Positions 47,587 to 58,471 of a stretch of 64,000 bases of DNA are shown here, one piece after another (positions within the stretch are counted from its first letter, which is position 1; each line of letters opens with the position of its first letter). Origin of the DNA: Solen grandis. Its lineage: Eukaryota; Mollusca; Bivalvia; Adapedonta; Solenidae. Made by a program: the position numbers and the translations under genes. Where the stretch lies: contig CM037795.1 of NCBI GenBank assembly GCA_021229015.1, positions 20,230,889 through 20,294,888 on the forward strand. Direction: 5' to 3'. Under the pieces are notes generated by a model. That model worked only from the letters and a program-made list of their open reading frames with translations. It was not told where the DNA came from and searched no databases.

Positions 47587-47940
47587 CTATGGCTTGAAAA
47601 AATAAAAAACTACATAACTGTTTTTACCTTTTACTTTTTTTATTTTTCCACTCATAATTTTTTAATATGCTTAAAATGATGTAAATGCATGCACTTTCTC
47701 TCGCTCCCCCTCTTTCTTTATATTTCACTTAACTGATCGACACATCTTTTTCTCATCTTTATTTATATTAACACGCAATAAATATCAGTAGTCTGTGAAT
47801 AACAAAGAAACATGCAAATACACATTAACAAAATTGCTAAAACAGAGAAAGAGAGAGAGAGAGTGCGTGTCTTATACAGTCATTGAAGGTTTTAAAAGCA
47901 GTGAGAATCAGCAAGAAACTAGAAAAGTGTCCAGAGGACA
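47587..47940. other. Intergenic, no feature recognised
   Basis: AT-rich with a short (GA)n patch near 47845-47862. No gene. Confidence 0.5.
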
Positions 47941-48312
47941 CAGATGCCCCCACCCGTCACATCTTCCAAAACAAAGGCCAACACCCAGGAGCGCAAGTAA
48001 TGTCCTGAGTAATACATCCATGAAATTTAAAGTCTATAGCACAAATACTTTCAGAGTTACCTGTGTCACAGATTTTGGGATGAATGGACGGACAAAGGTA
48101 AATCTATATGTCTCACTTTTTGGTAGGGGGCATAAAAATACCCAGTTGCGCAAGTTCATGCCCTATTTAATATATCCATGAAGTATCAAGTCTGTAGTAC
48201 AAATACTTTCGGATTTATGCGTGTCACAAAGTTTCGGGACGGACGGAAAGAGGCAAATCTATATAACTCCACCACCCCCACCCCCCTTCCCCACTTTTGG
48301 TGGGGGCATTAA
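47941..48312. repeat. MITE-like dispersed repeat, two internal copies
   Basis: ATGCCCCCACC near the left end and GGTGGGGGCAT near the right end are inverted. Internally, ACAAATACTTTC, GTGTCACA, GACGGAC and AATCTATAT(G/A) recur at about 170-bp spacing. It is locally GC-richer than the flanks. A 128-codon open frame overlapping the left half is attributed to this repeat and not called a gene. Confidence 0.45.
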
Positions 48313-48576
48313 AATGCAAATGCATATGAATTAAATATTATAGTAAACCTATGAATCTGTTTATCTAGTTTTCTGGATATTGTGAAGATACCATATACAG
48401 CAAAAAAAAAAAAATATTTTTTAAGCTTAGATGCGTGATTACCAAATAATTTTAAGAGCATTTAGTTGTTTGAATTTGATTTTTCTTTTCGGTGTATTTA
48501 ATTGTTTGAATTTAATTTTCTTTTTGAAAATTTTAATATATTTATCTTGAAATAAATAAAAGTATATAAGGCTTAT

Positions 48577-48602
48577 CTCTCTCTCTCTCTCTTTCTCTCT
48601 CT

Positions 48603-48640
<38 letters not shown>
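48577..48640. repeat. (CT)n then (CA)n compound microsatellite
   Basis: (CT)n with one interruption at 48577-48602, followed by (CA)n to about 48640. Confidence 0.95.
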
Positions 48641-48645
<5 letters not shown>

Positions 48646-51600
48646 CATGAATGAACACTATATTTATTTTTATTATATTCTAATTAAACCCTGTTTTCAG
48701 CAATCTGAAAAGAAGTATAATGATCATTTGTACGAATAAGTTATAACATGCTCACATCTTCAGTGCAAATATTTAACAGAAATATAAACTCAAACCCAAA
48801 CAGCTTACCGATATTTCCAAATTCCGACACTACATGGGGTGAAATACCATCAAAATATTATAATATTCTCATTTATTCTTTTTCAAACATCAATCACTGA
48901 CAGTTTTTTTTCTTCTTTTTTTTATTCTTCAACCACAACAATACTGCTTGTTTCACGTGTGCTGTGAGTTGATCTGAATTGCTATTTCAGTCAAGAACAG
49001 ACTACAATTTAACATAATAAGTAAAATACACTTAATGCAGTACGTTTAATTTGATATGTGGTCTTTTCTCTTTCCAAGACAAAGAAAGCTTAACACTGTA
49101 GATAATAAATAAATGTGTGTTTTGCAGATAATTGCAGTTTACATGAAAATCATTGGGGGGGGGGGGGGGGGGTTTTGCATAAGTCTTGAAACATTTTTTT
49201 TTTCAGGATCAGTTCATTTTGGTTTATTTCTAAGGTTAGTAAATAATATACATATGCATGCCTTATATAAAGAACTTTGTTATTTGTTTTTTTTTTAATT
49301 TCATATTTATAGACTTGTGCAAAATAATTTCCGTGGAAAGTGATGCATTTTTTTCATCTTTATCTTTTCTTCACATAACACTGCTGTGTGACTAATTACA
49401 CCATGGTTTTGTTTCACAACTCTTGATTTGGACCTAAAACAATTAATATATCTAAAAAAAAAACGTTCATTTATGCAAATTCCTATTAATTTTCCGCTAG
49501 GTAAAACTTCGAGATGAGGAACAAGAAACCATGCATCGAATGAAATGTCAAATTTGGTTATTCTTCATGATGAAGAGTCATGGTTAAGATTATGTCACAA
49601 AAATGCACCTGAAAAAAAGAAAGAAAGAAAAAATATGTTCTCCAGACAAACTGGGGAGGGGAACAGGGCCTTTGTTATCAGGAAAATTCAACAATTTAAT
49701 TTAATTTGGAACTCAAATTTTCAATAAGAATTTTGCAACATATTTTTGTGTACATTTCTATAATAATATAAGATTCAAATAGCATACTAATCAGGTAAAT
49801 TTCATTAGTGAATCTGTCAATTAATTTTCTAAAACTTGTTTTACTGCATATAGTTTTATAAGAGTAGAATTAAATATTTTATTTTAAAATGATTTTATCA
49901 TAAAAATTCATTTTATTTAATAGAAATTAATGTATTGTGGATGTAGGAATTATCATGAAATGAGACTGAAAACATGTAAGGATGTCATGTTAGATATTGA
50001 CTAAAGTACTGTTCTGTGGAATTTGTTCATATAAACTGTTAATAACGCTTTTGAAACAACCCTCTTTCAATACACGGGGTCACTGAATAAAAGTTAGAAT
50101 TTCATGTTGAAAACAAATTTGGCACAAGAAGCAGATGGACGGACTTCATTGTGTATTGATTTTGTTAGTGAAAAATCAAAATTATTCCAGTTATTATACC
50201 TAAAATAAGTTTAAAACATCTCATAATCCTCCAACTTACAAATCTTTACACAGTCGTCTGCATGCGTATGATAATAATGGCGATTTAATTGTTTTGGAAG
50301 GCGTCTCAATAAAAAGTTAATTTCTTCTTTAGATGAAAAAGTATATTTTAAAAATGGGTGTCTATCAAATAAACCATTACGAGTTTTGAAATTTTACAAG
50401 AATATCATGTGCGATGAAAATGGCACGCGCAGAACCATGACAGTTGAAAGACAGTAAAAAAAAAAATACAGTTAACTCACAGTATAATACAATTTATTGT
50501 AACGAACTAGTTCATGGAAACGTACTTATTATTTTCAAATCCTTTGATGATTTCGTTGATAATGTAGCGGAATGTTTTTAGCCAAAAATGAACGCTGGCT
50601 TTCATCAGAGCCTGGAAAACCTTTAATGTAGCCCGCTTCCGAGTTGTTACACGTAAGAGTAAAACGTACTGTAATTACCGAAAAGGGGCTGAATTTTGGG
50701 AAATTTATTTAGAAACAAGCCAAAACACAATCATACTAGCGTGATTTCTGCACATATTGTTTTAATTTACGCAATGAACAACAAATGACAGGTCTCTTAT
50801 TTTGGGGGGTGGGGGTGGGGGGGGGGGGGTAACAAATGGAAAAAAAATATAAGAAATCAACTTCTGGTTTGACCTACAAAATACGGTGAGATAATTTTTG
50901 TACGATTTTCTAAAGATCTGTAATACAAATTTTCTTCTTACTCTAATGTTTAGTAGTTAAGAAAATATCGTACTAATAAACGAAATATAAAGGAAATTTG
51001 TATTACATATTATCAGCTTTTTGAAGTAGAAAAGTGAGTATTTCATTAAAAAAAAAAAAAAAAAAGATTTTCTGCAAAAAGTACTATTTCTCCGAAATAA
51101 ATGAATCTCAGTCGAAATAATGTTTGTGGAATTTGAAAAAAAATCTATTCCTTATAAATTTTAATATATTTCAGTACAAAAACATAATGAATAGAGGTTG
51201 AAATGTCCATTTTATTGAGGTTATAAAAAAAGGCACTAAACCGGATGTAGAATTAGACGGAACGTTTTCCTGAAAATCGGATGTAGATTCGTGCAAAGGT
51301 GATAAGGTGTATGCACGTTCAATAATTCCGTGGAACTCCTACTGGTTGTATGTTTTGGAACTGTTAAGATGAAAATATATGAAAAGGCTAATTGAATTAG
51401 GGTTTAAAAGAAAATTATCACATATTTTACATCAAGGTAAATTTTACATTTACTAATCCTTTTCCGATTTATATTATTGTGTTGATATAGCTTTAATTCA
51501 TCTTCTTTATTCATATGTTCTGTTGGAATGCAGATCATGAACGAGTTAAATGTATGAATAATTTGTCGTGTGTGTTAATGTTGGTAAAGACTGAATGAGA

Positions 51601-52260
51601 GAGGTAAAAAGTAAGCTAGTGAATGAATGAGTGAATAATTGAATCATTATGTTATGAGCTATAACATTTGTCACGTGTTATGTTGTAAAAATATATTGAC
51701 AACAATGATCTTAATGTATGTCGTGGATGCAAATGAGAAAAAAAGAACAACTTACAAAGTGAAAATGTGTTCAGGAAGGGACAAACACAGGTATGTCACG
51801 TGCTGTTGTTTTGGGGTTCACCGTCACAGTGATATTTCATTCAGAAACGTTGTGGACTAGGATCGCCGATGCATAAACCATCGACATGCAATCTGGATAA
51901 TGGTTGAATTGTTTTCAGTTCATTATTGTAAGACTCATTTCTCTCTCTCTGTTACTCTTTGTTTTGTGTTGTTTCCCTATTATTTAGGTCATTTCAACAT
52001 ATACTCCGTTCTCATTTTTTCCTTCTAGAGATAAAACATGGTTAACAATAAAGTATGTAAACCTGCTCTTGGCATCCAAATTATTGCTCCATACGTCATA
52101 GCAAAAGGTTAAAAATGAGAACATCTCAATAAGTTTTCAAGCTTTCGATTGAATTCCTTCATTTATATATACTCACATTGTTTGCAAACATTGCACAATA
52201 ATATTGAATTGTTTTGTATAAGTAACACAATATGTTATTTGCATAAATATGATTAAACTT
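48641..52260. other. Intergenic with poly-G tracts
   Basis: No gene recognised. It holds a run of 18 G (49155-49172), a G-rich tract (50804-50829: G6-T-G5-T-G13) and an A tract near 51049-51065. Open frames of 60-75 codons show no domain. Confidence 0.5.
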
Positions 52261-52269
52261 ATCCCCCCG

Positions 52270-52307
52270 CCTCTCTCTCTTTCTCTCTCTCTCTCCCTCT
52301 CTCTCTT
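52270..52307. repeat. (CT)n microsatellite, interrupted
   Basis: CT-rich run with two short interruptions. Confidence 0.9.
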
Positions 52308-52449
52308 ACACCAGTTTTACAAAACCACTAACCAGCTGATTTTTTTATCTAGAATTTAATTTTGATTCATTTTTACTCAATATAGTGATTTTAAAATGAT
52401 ATTCGCATGACATGAAGTACATAAGATTTATCCTGTTTAAACCTTTATT

Positions 52450-53063
52450 GAAATTCAGATTATATCGCTTAAGATAGAATTTCTTTAAACTGATCCATGA
52501 ATCTGATGGAAACAAATGGCTATGGAAAATCAATGGAGATAAAGGACATATACGGATACCAAGGCATCACAGGCCGATCTTGAAATTGTATGGACATGTA
52601 TTATTGTGGTCAATGAAGACGAAGGAAAATAGTTTGCCTTTTCAAAACAATAAATAAATAAATAAAATAATATAATATAAAAGAACACTGTATGTTGTTT
52701 TCAATTTTACCAATGACATCCACACTATATGCCAGTGCTGTGAGCATAGTTTAAAACACCAGAGAAAGTTTCAGTAGATTTAATCTGATAATAGGCGGTG
52801 TCATATATTTGAAGGTAAAATCTTGATTAATGACATGTATGCATTGCACCAATGAGTCCAAGTGCAAACTGAGACATTGATGAATACATAAATTCTCAGA
52901 AGGATCCACTGGGTAAGAGTCGACTTCAATAAGTCATTGTTATCTCTACATTCAAGATTTATGTTTTATTCCATTTAATATTCATGTATTTCATAATACC
53001 ATGATTCATATTAGTAATAGATACATTTTAAAGAACTTATTTTAACATTAAAGTTTAAAAATG
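52450..53063 (-). other. 3' flank of GT62 copy 2, homologous to copy 1 flank
   Basis: It aligns with 33190-33694 (see there). On the minus strand an AATAAAA signal (plus-strand TTTTATT near 52966) lies about 100 bases after the stop codon and is a plausible polyadenylation signal. Confidence 0.6.
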
Positions 53064-54236
53064 TCAATGGAAGACTTCAACAAACGGCATTCCTACAACA
53101 GTGTAGCCCATGTTCTTCGCCATCTTCGCCAGACCTCCAGTATCTATATGATGTTCATAGACCTTCTCAGGAAATATGAGTCCGTTACGGTGACAAGTTG
53201 CTTTTACGAGCAGTGAACATCCTCCTACGCCATCTAGTGGTACAATTCGGCCTTCCGCCCTTAGATCTGACAGATATAACCGATGACTTCCGGTAGGACG
53301 ATAGCCTTCAAGAATCAGTGCGTTTGATGGTAGGTTTTCATATTCAGCTAAAGACGTTTGTGTCTCTCGCCAAGTGTCTTTATCAAAAACCCTTTTTGTT
53401 CTTTTCTCCTTATATAAACAAGACGGCACGACGACGTCGCCTTCTGCAAACAGTAGCTGTTCGATAAGATCACCAGGAAGTTCCGAGATGTCGCTGTCGA
53501 TCCAGAGTACATAATCAAATGAACCATGTTTAAACGCTAATTTTAATAAATGATTCCGAGCCTTTGCAAAATGAGAGCGCCTTTTGAGCTGGTTTGCAGG
53601 AAGATGAACATAATTCCAAGAGCCATGGACGCCACCACTATTATTCAAAGAAAAGGCACCCGCATCTTTAAATCCATATTCAGATTTTAGATCGTTTGTA
53701 ATCGCGGTTGCCATGCTTAACGTTTCATCAGAACTTACGTCCTCTCCGACGTAAACTGACACTAGATAACGAGGGTAATTGAGATTTTTAAGCTGATCTG
53801 TAAATCTGTTCAGTGAATCTCCAAATTGCCTAAAGGGTGTGAGTATAGCAATCTCACTAGAATATATTGTCATTGGCAGCTCAAGGAACTGCTCTGTTAT
53901 TTCTGGAGAAAGATAAGGTACTATATCTGATTTGGAATACTTCGGCACTGGAGGTATGAAAGTCAAAATCGTACCGATGTCCAAAACCTTAAATCGAACG
54001 TCATCCTCATTTTCATTCATATCATGCCCACTTACTTTCAAGTCGGAACTGATAGCTTGGTCTTTTTCCTGTTCATTCCATTCATATATGTGCTTTGCTC
54101 TCGGTTGGTTAAAGGAGTCATCATTTCTACCGATACTCTTCATGGCCACGATCATCAATACAATTACAATAAACATCGTTGATAAAGATTGTCTCCTCCT
54201 AAACATTACTCTTGGCCACGTTATCCTTAGCCTCAT
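53064..54236 (-). CDS. GT62 (Anp1/Mnn9/Van1-like) glycosyltransferase, copy 2, type II membrane protein
   Basis: An intact single-exon frame of 390 residues from ATG 54236; the frame extends four codons further up but without an ATG. It encodes an Anp1/Mnn9/Van1-family glycosyltransferase. RRR at about 13-15 is followed by a hydrophobic anchor (about 18-36), then an acidic stalk to about residue 92 and a luminal catalytic domain. This is the layout of a Golgi type II enzyme. Motifs: VGEDVSSDE (about 163-171), KRRSHFAKARNHLL, YVLWIDSDISELP (DSD at 247-249), GYRPTGSHRLYL, VGGCSLLVKA and HHIDTGGLAKMAKNMGY near the end. The family's usual ETEG is DTGG here, while copy 1 keeps ETEG, so activity could differ. 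Fungal relatives elongate mannan with GDP-mannose; the acceptor here is unknown. Tandem paralogue of 33695-34618, about 19 kb away across a gap. Confidence 0.88.
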   Translation of the reverse strand: MRLRITWPRVMFRRRQSLSTMFIVIVLMIVAMKSIGRNDDSFNQPRAKHIYEWNEQEKDQAISSDLKVSGHDMNENEDDVRFKVLDIGTILTFIPPVPKYSKSDIVPYLSPEITEQFLELPMTIYSSEIAILTPFRQFGDSLNRFTDQLKNLNYPRYLVSVYVGEDVSSDETLSMATAITNDLKSEYGFKDAGAFSLNNSGGVHGSWNYVHLPANQLKRRSHFAKARNHLLKLAFKHGSFDYVLWIDSDISELPGDLIEQLLFAEGDVVVPSCLYKEKRTKRVFDKDTWRETQTSLAEYENLPSNALILEGYRPTGSHRLYLSDLRAEGRIVPLDGVGGCSLLVKATCHRNGLIFPEKVYEHHIDTGGLAKMAKNMGYTVVGMPFVEVFH

Positions 54237-54784
54237 TGTTGTGATCAAATATAAATTGTGCTAGATTTATCCAAGTTATTTATGTGCATTAAACATACAG
54301 TCCAATAATCAACATATACCACGTTTTATAAGAAGTAGTAGTTCTAGAAAAAAATCATTTTCTTTATGCAATTTTGCAATGCAAAACTTTGTTGAATCAT
54401 TCAAAATATATTTCATACCGACACAATGTCATATCCAAAATAGCTTGTCGATCCCCGAAAAAAACAACACCTATTTCATCTTCCCTTTGTATTCTGGCTT
54501 GAAATGATTGTAACGATCACCCAGATATTGATCATCGTCCTGTCATCGCGTTTTATGACAAGTGATAGTTTTTGCACGTGTTTCACAAAATCGATTTATG
54601 ATTTTAGATTACCTGAACAGCTGCTGTACAGACTGTCTAAGTTTATTCAAGTTTTGTAAAGAAAACATGATGTCTACTTAAGAGCCACACGAGAACCCCA
54701 CATTTACGGAATATGTATTCGTGTTAATCGTATTATTCCACCTATCTCCCGGACCCTCTATATGATAACGTAAAGAACCGGTGA

Positions 54785-54792
54785 TGACGTCA
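54785..54792. promoter_or_regulatory. CRE-like palindrome upstream of GT62 copy 2
   Basis: TGACGTCA lies about 550 bases upstream of the ATG, in a slightly GC-richer patch. It fits CREB/ATF sites. No TATA box or initiator could be assigned, so a regulatory role is only a suggestion. Confidence 0.2.
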
Positions 54793-57502
54793 GAGTCCAA
54801 AAAAAATATGTAGTGGTATATCGGGTACTGGAGGAAACAGATATACATGTATTTTGTTCATTTGCATATCCTTTATCCTACGAAAGTTGTTTATAAAATC
54901 AGCATGTATGTACAGTGATACAGTCATTTTTAATGAACTCAGATAACATTACATTAATCGAATGTAAGGAATGGTGAGCCCTTTCCGTCTGTCCATTTTT
55001 TGTATATTTTCACCTTTAATTGACACATTTTGATGATCTCTTATTGTTTAATTAGACATATAAAACATAAGATATCATTTTTTATCAAATTCAAAAGTTT
55101 TAAGTTATTCTTTCATATCTTATTTATTTTCTATGAATTTAAAATACACATAAATACATGTATCTAAAAAGTGAACACGATATTGCAATTTGTATAATGT
55201 TTGTATTTCTTTTAAAAAGAAATCTCCTTTCTGGAGAAAATATCTAAGAGTGAGTTATAGTGATTAATTCAATTGTTTTAAAAATAATTCTTAAAAACGT
55301 AAATTATGTTGTTACCTAGTAGACTGTATGCATTCCTTTTTAAGGTATTCCTTTTCAATAGAAAATTCCAGTTTCGTTCGGGTTCAGGAATAAAATTCAT
55401 TAATTAGAGGAGCGTATATAGTGATTATTGTAACTGTTTTATATCAAAAAGTAGAAAAAAGTTATCGTATCAGATTCCTTTCATATGTAAGTTAAAAAAA
55501 TCCTCGAAAACTCGTGATATTTAGAAATGCAACACATTTTTTTCATTTACATTGTCAAAGAGAGTTGTGCATTTTCTTTGTAAAATTTTAACGCTACTCT
55601 ACAAATTCCTAAATATATATCTTTTATCAACAAAAAATGCATAACCTTTAACTTATTCAAAAACAAAATGTGCAATTTACATGATGAAGGGCTAATAAAA
55701 TACGAATCAAAATATAATAAATGAAGAATAAATCGCCAGAATTTGAGAGTATAAACTTAGGATTTAATTATAAATCTATGATAACAATATTAAACCACAA
55801 TTCTATATATCCACTCGTCTAGCATTTACACCGTTCGCTATGGAAATGTGTTCGCTATATACAGGGTCTTTATAAAAAGAGTTATGGTTCCGACGAGTTC
55901 GCTAAAATCGATTTTTAAAGTAAAGGATATCTTAATTACCTAAACATTTTAGCCTCGCCCTAAATTTTATCCATAATTATTTACACGTTTTGGTTTTATG
56001 AACCTTGACTCTTTATACTGAATGCGTAAAAATGATAAATATCATATATAATAACTTAACATTATTAGATATGCAATGATAAATGTTAAGGATTGTGCTT
56101 GATTTTATCAAGATTTATCCAAGCGTTCTCTAAAGGTTTCGTTAAAATCTGTTCATTCATATCGGAAGAAAAATAAATTTTATCAAAATATATTACAGTA
56201 TTGCCCTTTTTTAAACCGGTCTCATAAATAAATAAATATATGAAATAAAAAAAAAATCTAGTAAAACTACTCGATCTAGATGTTAAAACATACGAATCCT
56301 ATAAGAGTTGTCGATCTTAATATATATAGAGAGAACATGTAATACTACTTGAATTAACAATTTGGATATTATAAATCTAGATTTTATTTACTTTAAAAAG
56401 TCTATTTCAGTTTCATTTAAATTCATAGAACAAACCTTAAACTTCTGCGAGTCATTTCGCAAATGGATAAATTTGCTTTTATACAATACATAAATGAGTG
56501 TTCAAATCTGATTTTTCGTTGTAAATATAGGATGCAGACATGGCGTTCTTATATCTTCACAATTATATTTTCGTCTCTTTGCGCTGAATATTTAGTCGTC
56601 TGGATTAAGAGCAAATTATCAAAGCAAAATAGTTTGGAGTGGTTCTATCAAATAAAGTACACGATCAATTAAAACAATATGATATTATATTGGGGAGATA
56701 CACAATTCAAATTGTTAAGATTAATATTTGTTTATGTGGATTTGATAAAACGGAAACTTACAATTCTTAAAAGGGAAAAAACTGAAAAAAAGGAAGTTAA
56801 CCCGACCAGGAGAAAATATCGTTATTTCTTAGTTTACCTACTCAAAGTTCTGGGTTTCTCAATACGTTGATTTATTGTTAAACTAAGATAAATATAACGA
56901 TTCTTAAAAACATGTTTGATATTTACAGATATGAACGCAGTCTCAAGATAAAATGGTTTAGAAAATATATGTAGTTAGAAAAACAATAAATTTTATAAAT
57001 GGTTAAATGTGGAACAATGTTAATCATAGGAAATCAAAAAGAATTTAAGATAAATTCTGATTAGATTTTATTACAACATATATGTTCAAAATAGATGAAC
57101 AAAGTTTGTAATGATGATAATGACCTCTTTTTAATCTGCAAGTATTCTGTATTTGCAGCAAATAAATGCTTTGTTTAAATTAGTATTTTATCTCGTTTTG
57201 ACTAATGCATATGTTTTCACTATCTGTCTCTTTTCCTATGATAAACAGTTGCATAAAATATTCATGGTTATTTTAATGTCTCAGTTTTAAATTATGTTCC
57301 AAGCTATACATGTATTTTTCTCTTTGTTAGTATTTTCTGTAATCATTAAAATGGATTATGTGACTAACCAAATATGAGAGAAGGTTCTCTGAAATACTGA
57401 TACCTATGTGACGGGGAAATAAGCTATTTAAAAATATTCTTATTTTTACTTTCATATTGTTTATTTATCAACATGTAAACTATGTCTTTTCTTATACATT
57501 TG

Positions 57503-57506
<4 letters not shown>
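54793..57506. other. Intergenic, no gene recognised
   Basis: Strongly AT-rich. The only recognisable item is a fragment related to the CAGT-ended MITE at 55825-55915. Several open frames of 60-70 codons carry no domain. Confidence 0.5.
55825..55915. mobile_element. Fragment related to the CAGT-ended MITE
   Basis: GTTCGCTAT, TGTTCGCTATATACAGGGT and GAGTTCGCTAAAAT repeat the arm words of the element at 40485-41193. No complete pair of ends is visible. Confidence 0.4.

Positions 57507-57537
<31 letters not shown>
57507..57537. repeat. (CT)n microsatellite
   Basis: Pure CT run of about 15 units. Confidence 0.95.
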
Positions 57538-57538
<1 letters not shown>

Positions 57539-58471
57539 AAGTTACCTGAATTCATGCCCGGTCCGTGAAATGTACTTGTAGTTAATAAATGCAATAAACA
57601 ATAGGAACAAATTATGATTAATTCCTACTGGATGTCTGTCTGTAACCTGGTTCTACAGATAGATGTCCTATTCTAGGAAACCATCAGTGACAATGCGCAT
57701 TTATGGTGAAAAATGAACAAGTATCACAAACAAATTATGTATAACTATGCCATTTACCACTGCTTTCGTCATGAATAATGCTACTCTTTTGTTATCTATG
57801 ACATATTTTTATCTTGATCTAGTTTTAGTATTAATTATACGAATCCTCGTATAATGTTCGTGCATGTCTTTCGTATCTGTTTTTGTTAATACTTGTGTCC
57901 CTTTGTTTCATGTCACGTGATGTTACATATCTCATGTCCAGTGTTACGTGTGGCTCCGTGGTGAGATAAAATCATGTTAGTCTATGATTGAAAACGTATG
58001 TTTCAGATGGATTGTTCTCAGGCCTTTTATACAAGATTTGGCGCGAATGAATTAACATCCGGTCATTATTTAGATTGCCGAGCGGTACGTTAGTTTCATC
58101 GGAACATCTATATGTATTTGCATATTCAATCACTTTAAAGTAACTTTGACTCGTTTTGTTATAGTCCTTATTTTTATATTCTATGCTTGTGACAACCAGT
58201 ATACAGCTTAATTCTTATACTGATCAAACCCAACTACATTGAAAACGAAATATGAAAGGCGCGAAATAGAGTCAGCATATGATCGGTTGCACAGTCTGTT
58301 TGCAATATGCTATTATCAGAAACTGGCTTGCAGTAGGTCTGTGGATATGTGGACTCAGAATCTCATAGCCTTCTCTCTTCTGTTATGTACTGGACGTCGT
58401 TATAGGACTGAAATGTTGTCACGGTGAGGGAAAAATCCGACACATAAAAAACTGACAGGGACATCGCCCTC
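57538..58471. other. Intergenic, no gene recognised
   Basis: No repeat or gene boundary recognised. A 62-codon frame at 58239-58427 has no known domain. Confidence 0.5.

Noticed and set aside
53932..54264. Plus-strand frame of 110 codons opposite GT62 copy 2, and 33748-34098 opposite copy 1
   Set aside because: Antisense shadows of the strongly supported glycosyltransferase frames.
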